Positions 34,416-47,129 of a stretch of 64,000 nucleotides of DNA are shown piece after piece. Position 1 is the stretch's first letter, and each line of letters begins with the position of its first letter. This DNA is from Diphasiastrum complanatum. Taxonomy: Eukaryota > Streptophyta > Lycopodiopsida > Lycopodiales > Lycopodiaceae. A program made the position numbers and the translations under genes. The stretch is taken from the NCBI GenBank assembly GCA_029204225.1, contig CM055095.1, positions 11,995,506 through 12,059,505 on the forward strand, in the 5' to 3' direction. The notes under the pieces were generated by a model that was not told the origin of the DNA, ran no database searches, and saw only the letters and a list, made by a program, of their open reading frames with translations.

Positions 34416-34968
34416 TGAGTAGTAACCACCCACTTTTCAATACCACCTTGGAGAGGTGAGTAGTAAATACCGACCTCTAAGACAACTCCTCCATGCAACG
34501 ACAGGTCTCTCAGGTGGACCCACAACATGCCTAAGACGTTGACGTAGAACCAACACAAATTTAGATAATCTTTCTAAGTGTGGTGAATGAAAACTTGGCT
34601 TGTACATCTACTCACTAGTGCTCTTAGAAAATATATACACAGTAGTATAAATAATGATTGACAACGTACACGCTTCAACTATAATAGGTATTATCTTATA
34701 GTTTAGCTTATAATAATTTGTTGAGCTGATTTTTAAACCTTAAAATTTTTTTATTATTAAAATTATAAAAAATCAAACATTGAGGAGATATCCCATTGAT
34801 GGTTGACTCTTGCAAAAATTAGGATTCGAATTTCACAATTTAGCATCTAGACTCCCATGAAGGCGCACTGAATATTCCCCAAGGCCCAAGGGTCACTATA
34901 CTCCTAGAAGCCATTGCTTAATCTCCATTTAGATTCTAAGTAGCTACGAGCAACTTGCAAGTTGTTAA

Positions 34969-35612
34969 TGTCAAAAATTGTGAACTCCTGCAACATTGTC
35001 GCGAAGCGAAACGAAGCGAAGGGCAAGCATACCCTGAAGCGATTCGAAGCGAAGGGCGAACATACCCCAAAGACCGAAAGAAAAGTATTCGAGATTCAGT
35101 CTGTGACGACCAGGCGACAAAACACACTCGACGAAGACACGAAATGAAAGAGAACAATTCGCGCTACCAACTGGCAGCTCGACGAGTGTGGTGTATTGTA
35201 CTTCACGCTTAGCTGAAATAGGCAGCGATAACAGAGAATAACTAACTAGTTGATTAGCATTAACTTGTCTTGTAATTCTATAATAAACTATCTTGTAAAC
35301 TCCACACAGTGGAGAACACAAAGGATAGAGGACGAGAGAGGAAGATAGAGTGTAGAGCTGCGCATGAAAGTCTGCCAAGGAGCAGAACACAACGACTGAG
35401 GTGAGCGTCAAGCCGCCAACGAGCAAGACACTGAACGACTCACTTGAAAATGAAAAACAGGAAATACAATTATTCTCTTCTCCACATCTTCTTTGTCGTG
35501 TCGTCTTCTCGATTGATTCTGTCATGATCTGTGATCTGTAGTTGTTTGCTTAGGATCCTGAAAACAAAACAAAAAGAGAAACACAGAAACGAAAAGCCCA
35601 AACTCCGCTACA
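34969..35612 (+). repeat. Copia 5' LTR, 644 bp (element 3)
   Basis: It starts TGTCAAAAATTG and ends CCGCTACA, directly followed by the PBS. Its first about 155 bp recur after the pol gene at 38766. It contains short GCGAAGCGAAG-type subrepeats in U3 and a CTATAATAAA segment around 35277-35286. A diverged relative lies at about 57080-57648. Confidence 0.85.
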
Positions 35613-35625
35613 TGGTATCAGAGCC
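35613..35625 (+). other. Primer-binding site (tRNA-Met type)
   Basis: TGGTATCAGAGCC directly abutting the end of the LTR at 35612. Confidence 0.9.
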
Positions 35626-35677
35626 ACAAGTGATCACTACATGATATCCGAGCAGTGATTCTCTAAGACAACACAAT

Positions 35678-38600
35678 ATGGCTACAACGATCCAGACGAG
35701 AATAACAATCAGTCTTGATGGCGAAAACTACAAAGTATGGAAATTCAAAATCAAAACACTTCTGAAGGGTGAAGGCATCTGGTCGGTGACCGAACTCACA
35801 AAGGTGCAGCCTCCAGAGGGAGACCCAAGGAGAGCTGAGTGGATCAGAAAAGATGAACGTGCAATGGTGATCATCGTTTCTTCCATTAATGAAGAAATAC
35901 TCATGCAGATTGAAGACTGTGAGAGCAGTCATGAAGCATGGGAAAGACTAAAGCAGAAGTACGAAGTGAGGATTGCTGTTTCGGTGATGCATCTTCACAA
36001 TCAACTGCAATCTATACATTGGGATGGCAACCAGTTGGATCAGCATGTTAAGAAGGTCAGAACGATCTTCACTCAACTCGCTGCATCAGGACAGGAACAC
36101 CAACTCCCAGCACCACAACAGTTGATATACTTCATGTACCTGCTTCCTATCAATCGTTGAGAAGCTCATACTGAGTAGAGGCAACGACAACCAACAAACA
36201 TCCTCCTGTGATCACTGTCACAAGCTGGGACATGCAGCCAACAAATGCTGGTTTAACCCGACAATACCTTGCATGCATTGCAAGAAGAAGAAACATTCTG
36301 CATACGACTGCAGATTCAAACCAAAAAGAAAAAACAAAGCTGACAAGGCGAATGTTGCAAAGTCGTCAAGGGATGCAGAAAAAGCGATGAGGCCTTCACA
36401 ATATTCGATGAAGCTTTGACATACTACACTGAACAAGACTACGATGTAGTCATTGATTCATAGGCACCCTCACACATCACTTGCAACAAAAGAATCTTGA
36501 GCAACTACAGAGAACTCAAAAACAACAAAGTAGTGATTCTAGGCGATGGGAGTCGACACGATGTCAAGGGCGTCGGAACTCTACAAAGCTGCCAGGAGCA
36601 CTCTATGTACCCTCATTAAGAAAAGACCTAATGTCAGTTTCCAAGATGGCAGATCTTGGATTTCGAGTTCTATTCGATGGCAATGTATGTCGGATGATCG
36701 AGAAAACAAACATGGTCATAGGTCTGAAAATATCCAGACCCGATACTGAGTTCTGCGAAGCCTGTCAGAAAGGGAAACAACATTGGAAGCCATTCGTGCA
36801 CGAGGGAAGAAGAGCTAAAGAAGTCCTTAAGCTCGTCCACTCAGATGTCTGTGGACCGATGAAAGTTGATTCGCTCTTAGGATCAAGGTATTTCATGACG
36901 TTCATTGATGACTACAGCCGAATGACAACAATCTATTATTTGAAGAAAAATTCTGAAGTGTTTGACTCTTTCAAGAAGTTCGTGGCATTCGCAGAAAGAC
37001 ACATCTAAAAGAAGATTCAGATCATCAGGTATTAGCATTCGCAGAAAGACACACCTCAAAGAGGATTCAGATCATCAGGTCTGATAATGGAGTTGAGTAC
37101 AAGAGCACAAAAATTTCAAGATTCTGCCAAGAACAAGGAATAGAGCATCGATTCACTCCTGCGTACACACGCGAATATAATGCTATCGCAGAAAGAAGAA
37201 ATAGGCAATGACAGCCTTGAAAAACAAAATACTGTACGAAATGTGGACAAGTAGAAAGTCTGATCTGTCATACGTGTGTGTATTCGGATGTGCAGCATAC
37301 AAGCACATATCAAAAGAACAAAGAAAATGGGTCTACAAAAGAAAAATCAAGTCAGATGGCACTGTCGGACGATACAAAACAAGGCTTGTCATGAAAGCCT
37401 ACACACAAAGGTACGACCGATTACTTCGATACGTATTCACCAATGGTGAGAATGACAAGCATTCGACTGCTCCTTGCATACGCAACTCAATACAATCTAG
37501 AAATTCACCATATTGATGTTAAGACAACCTTTCTCCATGGAGATCTAGAGGAAGATTTCTTCATGAACCAGCCAGAAGGTTTCAAAGAGCCCGACAATCG
37601 ACAATATGCTTGTTGCTTGCAACGTTGCATTTATGGTCTAAAGCAGACATCATGATCTTGGTATAAGAAGGTCGATAGTCTTTTGAAGTCTCTAGATTAC
37701 ATTCCTACACAACCAAACTGTAATGTCTATATAAAGGAAGTAGGAAGAAATTTTGTGATTCTGACTATATTTGTAGATGACTCCTTAATGATAGGAAATT
37801 CCTTGATGCTAATCAAGGAAACGAAGAGTCAGATTTCGAAAAGCTATAAAATCACAGATCTAGGAGAAGCAATAAAATGCCTTGGGCTGAAAATCAAAAG
37901 AAATCAAATCAGAAAGAAATGCATCTGAGCTAGTCAGAGTACGCCCAGAAAGTGCTGAAGCAGGACCAAATGATGGATTGCAAAGAAAAAGCCACACCAA
38001 TGATAGTTGGGGCCAGACTAACAAAACATGATTGCCCGAATGCATATGAGGAGAGACAGAAAGTGGAAGGTATACCCTACCAAAACGTGATCGGTAGTTT
38101 GATGTACCTCACAATCTGTACTAGACCCGATTTGGCCTTCTCTGTCTATGCTTTAAGCCAATTCTCTTTGAATCCTGGCATGGCACATTGGCAAATGGCG
38201 AAGCGAATCCTGCAATATCTGAAGGGTACCCAAAACATGGGATTAACCTACAAAGTAGACAAAGGCAAAGGATTCGAACTGCAACACTACAGTGATGCAA
38301 GTTGGGCGAGCTGCAAAGATGACAGCAAGTCCATGACATGAGGATGTTCGATTGTGTGCGGAGCAGCAATGAGCTGGACATGCAAGAAGCAAACCATGGT
38401 GGCTCAATCCTCATGCGAAGCTGAATATGTCACAGCTTCAAAGATGGCAAACGAGGCAGTGTGGCTGTAGATGATGCTGGAAGCAGTTGGCATACCACAA
38501 AAAGAACCATGCACGATAATCATGGATTCTCAAAGTTCCATATATCTGTCCCAGAATCATGTTTTTCATTCAAAGACTAAACGTATACCTCTGAAGTACC

Positions 38601-38749
38601 ATCATGTTCGCGACTTGATCTCGAAAGGAGAGCTCAAGGTTCAATACATAAAATCTGAAGACATGATTGTAGATTTGCTCACGAAGCCAGTCAACAAACC
38701 ACTCTTTGCAAGACAAAGAAAAGCAATTGGATTATATGTACAAAGTTGA
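35678..38749 (+). pseudogene. Ty1/copia gag-pol, degenerate (element 3)
   Basis: Gag starts at the ATG at 35678 (MATTIQTRITISLDGENYKV) and runs to 36160. Two Cys-His knuckles follow at about 36210-36310 (CDHCHKLGHAANKC, CMHCKKKKHSAYDC). The protease motif near 36455 reads VVIDS, stop, APSH, so the active-site Gly codon is TAG. GAG-pre-integrase is at about 36745-36800 and the integrase core at 36830-37190 (VHSDVCGP, TFIDDYSR, SDNGVEY, NAIAERRNR), with a 50-bp tandem duplication at about 36978-37078. RT is at 37340-37930 (HHIDVKTTFLHGDLEED, LTIFVDDSLMI) with an internal deletion near 37430. RNase H is at 38050-38740 (YSDASWASCKDD, AQSSCEAEYVT, SKTKRIPLKYHHVRDL). At least five stops block translation. 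The layout gag-PR-INT-RT-RH confirms Ty1/copia. Confidence 0.93.
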
Positions 38750-38756
38750 AAGGTTC

Positions 38757-38921
38757 AAGAGGGAGTGTCAAAAATTGTGAACTCCTGCAACTTTGTCGCG
38801 AAGCAAAATGAAGCAAAGGGCAAACATACCCCGAAGCGAAGCGAAGGGCGAACATACCCCGAAGACTGAAAGAAAAGTATTCGAGATTAAGCTCGAAGAC
38901 CAGGTGACGAACAGATATTTA
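38757..38921 (+). repeat. PPT and truncated 3' LTR of copia element 3
   Basis: The purine tract AAGAGGGAG (38757-38765) is followed by TGTCAAAAATTGTGAACTCC at 38766. It aligns with the 5' LTR through its GCGAAGGGCGAACATACC repeats to about 38921 (GACCAGGTGACGAACAG). The remainder of the LTR is missing, replaced by AT-rich sequence. Confidence 0.8.
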
Positions 38922-39394
38922 CTATAATTAATATATGGATGAATTCTATATATGGATCATCCAAGTACACTCTACGTGATGCTCCGTCCATGAGGCGAAT
39001 GATTTTGGGCCTCCCAGTTATGCCGTCATTTTGGTTGTAACTACTAGTTTATTGTGCTTCACTGTAGTATAGCAGCAGCACGCTTTTCTATCTGTGTATA
39101 ACGTAGATGAATGCTTGTTGTGATTTGAATGCACTTCATTGCTATTTGATCACACTTGTTCACTTACTATGATCAGAACACGGACATCTTCAACTCCTTA
39201 GTTTCTGATTAGACGATGGTCGTCTTTGATGTCTGAGGAACTTGCGCTATCATACTGCTCTTTCAGTCTATTTCAAGAACTAAACTTCTGACTAAATCCA
39301 TTTTTCAGTAATACCACACACAAACCATTTCTAATCTCTTTGATGGATTGTACTCATTTTTGTTTTTGTGAGTATGAACTAATTTATAAGATCA

Positions 39395-39551
39395 TGTTGG
39401 GCAACAGAACATTTAAGTTGTGATTATACTTAGCATAAACATTCTATTAGACTGTTTTTGCACCTAGCAGCCCATTGCAATGGGAGAGCTGTTCTATAAA
39501 TATTCCTACTCTCTTCTATGTTCGCGTTCTCCATACTCCATTGCCTCATCA
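39395..39551 (+). repeat. Candidate short copia LTR (element 4)
   Basis: A TG..CA segment of about 157 bp starts TGTTGGGCAAC, contains TATAAATA near 39494 and ends just before a PBS-like AGGTATCAGAGC (about 39555). Short LTRs of this kind exist in several copia lineages. The 3' copy was not found, so the start is tentative. Confidence 0.45.
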
Positions 39552-39553
39552 AA

Positions 39554-41915
39554 TAGGTATCAGAGCATAGCTCAAATAAACTGAGAAACTAAATTTGTTC
39601 TATTTGTATTACTGTTAACATGTCTCATATTGGTACTCTTCGTCCTCATCCAACGAGGTTACAGCTTCAAATCTTTATTGGATCAGTTATCAGTTGTAGG
39701 ATGTGCTCTTCAAGATCATGATGCAGTTATGACCTTGCTTTCTTCTCTTCCAAAGTAGTATGAGCACTTTGTGATGATGATCTCCACACAACCTGACTGC
39801 ACTCTTCAAAAGGTGATCGATCATCTTCTTCAAGAAGAAATACGGACAAAGACCAGTGGCCTGTCCGTCAAAGACAAATCGATGGCCTTGTACACCAAGA
39901 AGAAAGACTATTCCAAGGGCAAGAATCAAGTGCAGCAGCAGCAACATAAGAAGCCTCATACTCAAGCTGAGAATAGTGGATCGCGCAAGGAGCTTTTCTG
40001 CAGGTTTTGAAAGAGAGCCAATCAGGACACCAAAGAGTGTCGTATCTGCATCTACAACGAGACAAAGAAGCAACAACAGCAGCAGCCAGACACCTCCAAT
40101 GCGGCGGAATTCAAGGAGCAAGATACACACCTGTTAATGGCTTACAACAATGGTGAAGAAGACCACGATAGCTAGTACCTGGACAGTGGTGCTACCCAAC
40201 ACATGAACTCTCGCAAGGAATGGTTTACCGAGTATGCAGCTTACAGCAGAGATCAATTCATCTACCTCGGAGATTCAAGCACCATACAGGTGGAAGGCAA
40301 AGGGACAGTCAAGATCGCATTCAAAAACGATCTTTCTATTTATGTCACCAATGTTCTTCACGTACCTCACTTGTCAAAGAACCTGTTGTCAGTTTCTAAG
40401 ATAACTGATGAGGGCTACACTGTTACTTTCTCATCTGGGTAGTGTACAATCTTCAATGAAGATACTACTCTGACTACATGCACTAGAGTTGGAAATCTTT
40501 ACATACTCTCTAATTCAGTTGCATTAGCTATCATCACTCATGAAAATGTAAACGATAATGCTATTCTGTGGCATAGTCCATTTGGACATGTGAATACAAG
40601 ATCACTTTCCTATATGTGTTGTAATAATTTAGTTGATGGATTACATTTTTCTTCTTCATTGGATAGGAAATCTTTCTTTTGTGAATCATGCATCTATGGG
40701 AAGCACTCTAGAAGCAAGTTTCCCAAATCACATTCCATCAAAATAAAGCATGTATTGGATCTTGTACATAGCGATCTTTGTGTCCAATGCCAACTCCGTT
40801 CTTAGGAGATGCAATCTTTCTTATCACTTTCATAGATAATTCATTTAGATGGTCTACAGTCATGTTCAAGAAATTCAAGGCCATGGTTGAGACACAAACG
40901 TCTACAAAGTGAAAGCACTCCGAACTGATGGCGACGGCGAATACTTCTCTAACGAGATGTCCGAATACATGGCTGAACATTATATTAGAAGACAGTTTAC
41001 CACTTCCTATTCACCACAACAGAACGAGATTGCAGAAAGGAAGAATCGAACTCATCTCAACTCAGCCAGATCCGTGCTACATCAAACGCACCTACCTGCG
41101 AAGTTTTGGCCAGAAGCTACTACCACAACTTATTGCTTACAGAACAGATCCAGCACCAAAGCCTAGTGTCAGCCATTTAAAAATCTTTGGTTGTATATGT
41201 TTTTTTCACATTCCTAAACAACTTAGGAAGAAATTGGATCATAGTACAAATAAATGTGTTTTCATTGGCTATCCTGATGAACATAAAGCTTACAAAGTTT
41301 ATGATCCATCCGCCAATGTAGTATTTGTCTCTAGGGATGTACCCTTATCATTCACTTATAGGATCTTTGATGTATGCAATGTTGTGTACTAGACCAGACT
41401 TGGCATACATTGTTAACACGTTAAGTTAATTCATGTCTAATCCTAGGATCTCTCATTGGAAAGCATTAAAGAGAGTGATGAGATATATTCAGGGAAGTTT
41501 AGAGCACATTTTATGTTATGATGAAAATGCTATCGACCCACTCGTCTTGCGAGGCTACTTCGACTCAGATTGGGGAGGAAAAGTCTACCATAAAATCTAC
41601 CTCTGGGTTCTATTTCTATCTGGCAGGGGGACCAATTTCGTGGAACTCAAAGAAGCAAAAATCAGTTGCGCTTTTTTCGATAGAGGCAGAGTACATCATA
41701 GCATGTCAAGCTTCAAAAGAAGTTGTATGGATCAAATTATTACTTCATGACTTACATCACACTTAGTTCAATCCTACCACCATTTTGTGTGATAACTTGA
41801 GCTATATTTCACTATCACTGAATCCCAGATTTCATGGCAAATCCAAGCACATAGAAATTCAATATCATTTCATTCGGGAGAAAGTTTTCTCAGGGCAAGT
41901 GATCCTTCAATACTA
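39554..41915 (+). pseudogene. Ty1/copia relic lacking RT (element 4)
   Basis: After the PBS-like motif, a gag remnant (39607-40010) leads to a Gln-rich linker and an intact protease motif YLDSGATQHM near 40180-40210. GAG-pre-integrase is at about 40560-40720 (LWHSPFGHVNTRSLSYM, CESCIYGKHSR) and the integrase core at 40735-41170 (DLVHSDLC, LRTDGDGEYFSNE, PQQNEIAERKNR). The integrase C-terminal part is at 41170-41350 (LKIFGCICFFHIPKQLRKK). The frame then jumps to CTRPDLAYIV and RNase H at about 41390-41900 (SHWKALKRVMRYIQGS, STSGFYFYLAGG, SIEAEYI, SKHIEIQYHFI). The whole RT palm is deleted, and several stops are present. Confidence 0.9.
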
Positions 41916-42205
41916 AGGGTATGTGCCTTAAACACTGTTTTAGTAATTTTGGAAAAATCCCAATTTTCAATTGTTTGCAAAAATGCTTAAATTTGGATTT
42001 TTTTTTTTGTTTCTTCATACCATTTTCACATGTTGTCTCTTTGGAGTTTGAATGAAAGAATTTCATCCATTCATACATCTCTCTTTTAATCAATTTTTGT
42101 TAACTTTATCTTTTGTGCATGGATAACATTTTATTTTTATATGACACTCTTAACCAGGTTGAGAATTGTAGACATCAAAAACATCATACAATATGTTCAA
42201 GTGTC

Positions 42206-42412
42206 ACATGGTTTTTTTGTATATTATGTGGTTTTTTGTATGTGGTCATAATATGTGGTATAATTTGTCAAAAAAACTAATGTCATAAAAAAATATACAA
42301 AAAACTAATGTCAAGTAGGGCATGAATCATGCATTGATTGCAACAACAAAAAAATACTAATATACAAAAAAACATAATATAAAAACCACATAATATACAA
42401 AAAAACCATGTG
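42206..42412. repeat. Inverted repeat, about 36-bp arms
   Basis: The left arm 42206-42241 (CACATGG(T)7GTATATTATGTGG..) is the reverse complement of the right arm at about 42378-42412 except for a 2-base gap. The spacer is about 136 bp and AT-rich. A further partial copy of the right-arm motif (ACCACATAATA) lies at about 42438-42448. It could form a stem-loop and resembles a fold-back element or MITE remnant. Confidence 0.65.
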
Positions 42413-43060
42413 GTTAAAAAAATGCATGAAAATAAAAACCACATAATAAAAGAAAAAAATTACGTGCAAACACAAAGCACAAGGCACTTTTTTGTGAACG
42501 ACCAATGTCATATATCATTGAGTACATATTTGAGAATGCAACTTAACAATGTTTGAGACAAGCATAACTTATGAGTTATTAATCCTTGCAAATATCATAG
42601 AACAAGACAAATCATCTCAATATAATTTTAAAATATAAAAACAACTAAGTCAATCTACGTTAATTTTAAATTTCAATAAAATCAAACATAAAACTTGATA
42701 GACAATAAGTAAATAAAAACTTAATCATCATATTGATAGAAATTGGGTATACACATGAATAATATCATGACGGATAAAGTATAAAAACATATCATTCAAA
42801 TATTGAATGTACAGTTTGAATTTTATGAGATTCGAACATTCTTAAATTTTCTTTCCAATTCTCCAATGGACACAAATATCTCTTTGCAGCAGTTCCAGTT
42901 GTGTAACGTTTACAATAGCCAAGTTCTATTGCTTTTAGGCTAGCTTTCATGTCATTCATACTTTGTACGGATTAAATGTTCTCTAATATTTTCAATTGTA
43001 TGTATGTCAATTTTACAGGTGGATCAGGTCCTCGACTTTTTTGTTACTCTCCTTTGAATA

Positions 43061-43658
43061 CTATGAATTGGTGGCCTCATTTCTTTGGAAAGAACAATGA
43101 CTTGATTGTGATGAATGTTTCGATGAACTCTGAGTACTTGTGATACTAGAAAACATCTTCATAACATATTGAAAATGTCCATACAAAGGATGACCTTCTA
43201 TCACTGGCAATTGTCCATATCTTGTTGCTTCTATGACTGGCCGAACATCAAGAACTTGTGTTAATTTGAGAAGATACAAAAAATGCTTGTTGTTAAATCC
43301 ATCATCTTCACATTCTCCTAAAAATGGATTGGGAAATATGCAATTTCCTAGATCGTTAAGACAACCTTTGTTATTGATTCCACATTTGGCTTGTCTGGTC
43401 TATATAAACGAGGCGATGATTTTGTCTGAAATATTTTTCTCAAATCATAAAAAAAGTGAATTGTCTTTTCGCCACACTCTCCCACAATTGAATCCTTGGT
43501 ACAATGTTCTTCTCTTTTGCACATGACCACAATCCAATATTCAAGTGATTGGAGATTGCACTCAACAAGTCAATGCACCCCCTACATAGTATGATCATGT
43601 CCCACCCAATCTTACAAATCTCTTGGTTGGTTGAACCCTTTTCAAACTTGCACATCAA
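43061..43658 (-). other. Overlapping short minus frames, unrecognised
   Basis: Three minus frames (43658-43440, 43530-43348 and 43279-43061) follow each other with protein-like composition, for example CKIGWDMIILCRGCIDLL and ATRYGQLPVIEGHPLYGH. They suggest a decayed coding sequence with frameshifts. I recognise no family. It may be a relic of a DNA transposon or host gene. Confidence 0.25.
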
Positions 43659-43799
43659 TAGTCCATTGACATCTCAATACATCTAAACAATGTAACACAA
43701 AGATTTATTGTACTTGGCACTTTTGTTTTACTTGTCCAATTTTATCTTTTCCTTTTGTGGTCTTTTTATGAAGTTGTAGGTGCAACAACAACGCAGAGT

Positions 43800-45640
43800 G
43801 CCAAAAAAGTCATGGCCATATGATGCTTGAAGACAATTTCATAGTGATGGCAAATCATAATGCGAGTTGTACTAACAAAGCAACATATGTTCGAATTTAA
43901 AGTCAAGCATGCTAAATCAAAATATGTTTTGAGAAGTATGAAATTGCAAGTGCAGTGGTAGCTTAAGTCGTTAAGTAGTATGAAAACATATGGATAAAAA
44001 AATATTGTGGTTTTGATCAAACCTAAGTTTGATCATAGTCAATAATATGGAATTAGCAAAATTGCCATTATCATGTGATATTTCAATCATAATCAGAGAT
44101 ACTGCTTGCATGCAACTTTGTGATCCAACACAAGGTTGATAACTAGAATTTAGGATTGTTAGTTGTAACAATAGATTTTTTAAGAAGTAGCATTAAGTCA
44201 TGTACATGCTTACATAGTGGTGAAAGAGTTATGCTCGAACTTAAGTTCGGGCTTAGAGTCTACAACATGGAAAGCATGACGAACATTTGGTAGTTGAACA
44301 TACTTTTATTACGCGCGCAAAACATAAGAGGAGCTATATTTACAAGACAACGTATATTTTAAAAGAAAAAACTCATGGGCAAGTTCAGCAATTTGATTTG
44401 TGAAGAGCATTTTAAGAGTATGATATTTGAAGGTTCAATACTAGTATGCAATGTCAACGAGTAAAACAAAATGATATGCATGACCAATTAATGGAAGATG
44501 AACTAAAGACAAACATGTAGACTCAAAAATATGTTTTGAGACGAACGTTTTGAGAGCATGGAGGTGTATGTGAAGTAGTTGAATATGGCATTAAGATGCG
44601 GCATAAAATCATTTGAATGATTAATTGGTGGTAGAAGAGCTTTGCTCGACCTTAAGTTCGAGCATAAATCCACAATATACAACCTTTACAAAAACTACAA
44701 AAAAATATGTTTTGAGAAGAACGTTTTGAGAGCATGGAGGTGTATGTGAGGTAGTTGAATATGGCATTAAAACGTGGCATAAAATCATTTGGATGATTAA
44801 TTGGTGGTAGAGGAGCGAGCTTTGCTCAACCTTAAGTTCGAGCATAAGTCAAAAACTACAATGACAATATAATATTTGGAGACAATACTACAAGATCGGC
44901 AGATCATAATTGAGGCTATGCATATAAGAAGGCGTGTGCTCGAACTCAAGGTTGAACATTGAGACTAAAATTTTTGTTTTGTAAATGGATTTTGAGAGTA
45001 TGGAATTTGTAGGTGTATTAATAGCAAATATCATGAAGATGTAGCATGATATTACATGGATGATCACATGTTGACAAACTAGCTTTGTTCGAACTGAAGT
45101 TCTAGCATAAATTATACAATAACAATTTAGTAAAAAGCACTTTGACCATATGGTATATGTAGGGGATATCAGCATATTGTAATGAGAACTATGAATACAC
45201 AACAATATGTGCTTAAACTCAAATTTGAGCAAGGAGACAAACATTTACATTCATGGTTAGCAATTGAGAGTTTGGAGTTTGTAGATGCAATAGTAACACA
45301 TAGTGTTAAGAAGTGGCATGAAATCATATGGATAATCACACAACCACATGGGAGCTTTGCTCGAACTTAAGTTCAAGCACAAAGTGTACAATGTGGTATT
45401 AGCATAAAGCACTTTGAGCATATAGTATTTGTAGGCAATATTATAGAGCTCTCACATCTTGATAGGAGCTATGCTTACAAGACAATAGGTGCTCAAACTC
45501 AAGGTCCATTATGATAACTATTATAACGTGTTTTTTCTAAGAGTAAAAGAGTATATAGTTTGTAGGTGCAGTATTAACATATGGCACCAAAAAGTAGTAT
45601 GAAATCATGTGGATGATTACATAACTCGAACATCAATGTA
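43800..45640. repeat. Degenerate tandem array with palindromic core
   Basis: About ten diverged copies of a 20-bp palindrome (best consensus GCTCGAACTTAAGTTCGAGC) occur near 43871, 44014, 44233, 44644, 44824, 44938, 45087, 45211, 45359 and 45491. Sites of the same subtype are about 263-280 bp apart in the right half, and one recent duplication of 180 bp lies at about 44526-44843. Sequence between sites also repeats (AAGCACTTTGA.CATA..GTAT, GTGGTAGA.GAGC). It looks like an old satellite or subterminal-repeat array and contains no credible gene. Confidence 0.75.
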
Positions 45641-47120
45641 ATTGACCACAGTTCTTTCCGGTCCAATAACTTTCCTACTATGGCTACCCATATATGTAGC
45701 ACAACATTTCCAAATAGTATTCATGGGTTCATTTTTTATGTTATCTAGTAGTTAGAATAAACAATTATTTATCATAATGTCATGCAATAATAATGTCACA
45801 AAATTGTAAACATTACTTGTAGTCTATCTAACATACTTCACATTTGTTGATCAAAATAGGCCAAACTCACACAACAAGTGGTCCTGCTAGTTCATAATAG
45901 TTATAGCAACCTACGATGATTATTGGACCAACTTACTAGGATCTAAAAGGTCAAATTACAATCACGACATTGGCTTTGAGCACGAATTTCCAAGATAGTT
46001 TTTTGGGCTGATTTAGAGCCACTAGCATTTGGTTGTACAATGAACATTTTGGTTTGGGGTCACTTATAGGTAGGGGTTTAGTGCATGCGGTCAACCATAC
46101 CTTTTTCGTACCCAGCTTTTCTAATGCAACTTCCTAACCTTACTTTATGGACACGTTTTGCTCCTTCGACTCATTCATTTACCTCTAATTAGTATCCGTA
46201 GATTCTTATTTATGTTGCCTAGCAGCCATAATAGACGACTCATAAATCTGATCCCATTTGGTTAGAATGAACTTTGAAACACTAATGCCACAAAGGTTGT
46301 AAACCCTAATTTAGTCTTTCTGAAGTACTTGATATTTATAGACGGAAATAGGCCATTGTAGTCTTTCCGAAGTACTTGACGTTTATGAACATAAATAGTT
46401 TGTGACTCCTTTTTCATCCTAGACACTACCTCTATCTAAACATGCACCAGACACTTTTGATAAGACTTTCATCCATCTGTATTAGGATTCTCTCACTACC
46501 CTAACTTTAGTCTTCCCCATGATCTTTTCATGGAGTCTTAGGCCACCTTTCTCCTCAATCCATATAGCTACCTCCATTGCCTACCTCTTCCCATCGACCC
46601 TAACATGGATCCTCTTTCTTGTGCACAAAGTCAGGAATTCAAGTCCAATTTGACAAAGCAAGACTTAAATTCTTCATAAAACTTTTGAAGGGTTATTAAT
46701 AATTATTTTGAAACCTATGTTCCTTCAAACCAAAGTTCCTATAAGCACATTTATAGGCTTAACCAGTGTAAAACATAAAGGCTGTGCTCTGTGATTGCAC
46801 AACAGTGTGGATCTAGGAAAATATCTGCAGAAACACGTATGAATGAGTGAGAGCCAGTAGACTACACGAGCATCATATGATCAAACTCTGAGTAGCATTA
46901 CTGTTGATGTATTAATTTTTGATATATGTACAAAGGCAAACAGTTTTATTTTCTGAAGATATAGCTTAGTAGACTTAAGAAAGAGCCAAATCTACAGTAA
47001 CAGGCACTCATCTGACGAGATTAATAATTCACAAATTGGTGGAAAAACATGGTTGAACAAAGTTAGCAATACCTGAAACTATCACAAAATATTATGCATA
47101 TCTAGATAGTCAGATGCTCC
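45641..47120. other. No gene; one short tandem duplication
   Basis: I see no coding signal here. The motif TAGTCTTTC.GAAGTACTTGA occurs twice in a row with its flanks (about 46312-46358 and 46359-46405), a duplication of about 47 bp. Confidence 0.5.
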
Positions 47121-47129
47121 TTAACTTAC

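Noticed and set aside
43800-45640. CRISPR-like array
   Set aside because: Repeats are diverged, spacing is about 180-280 bp, the cores are palindromic, and the context is plant nuclear DNA without cas genes.
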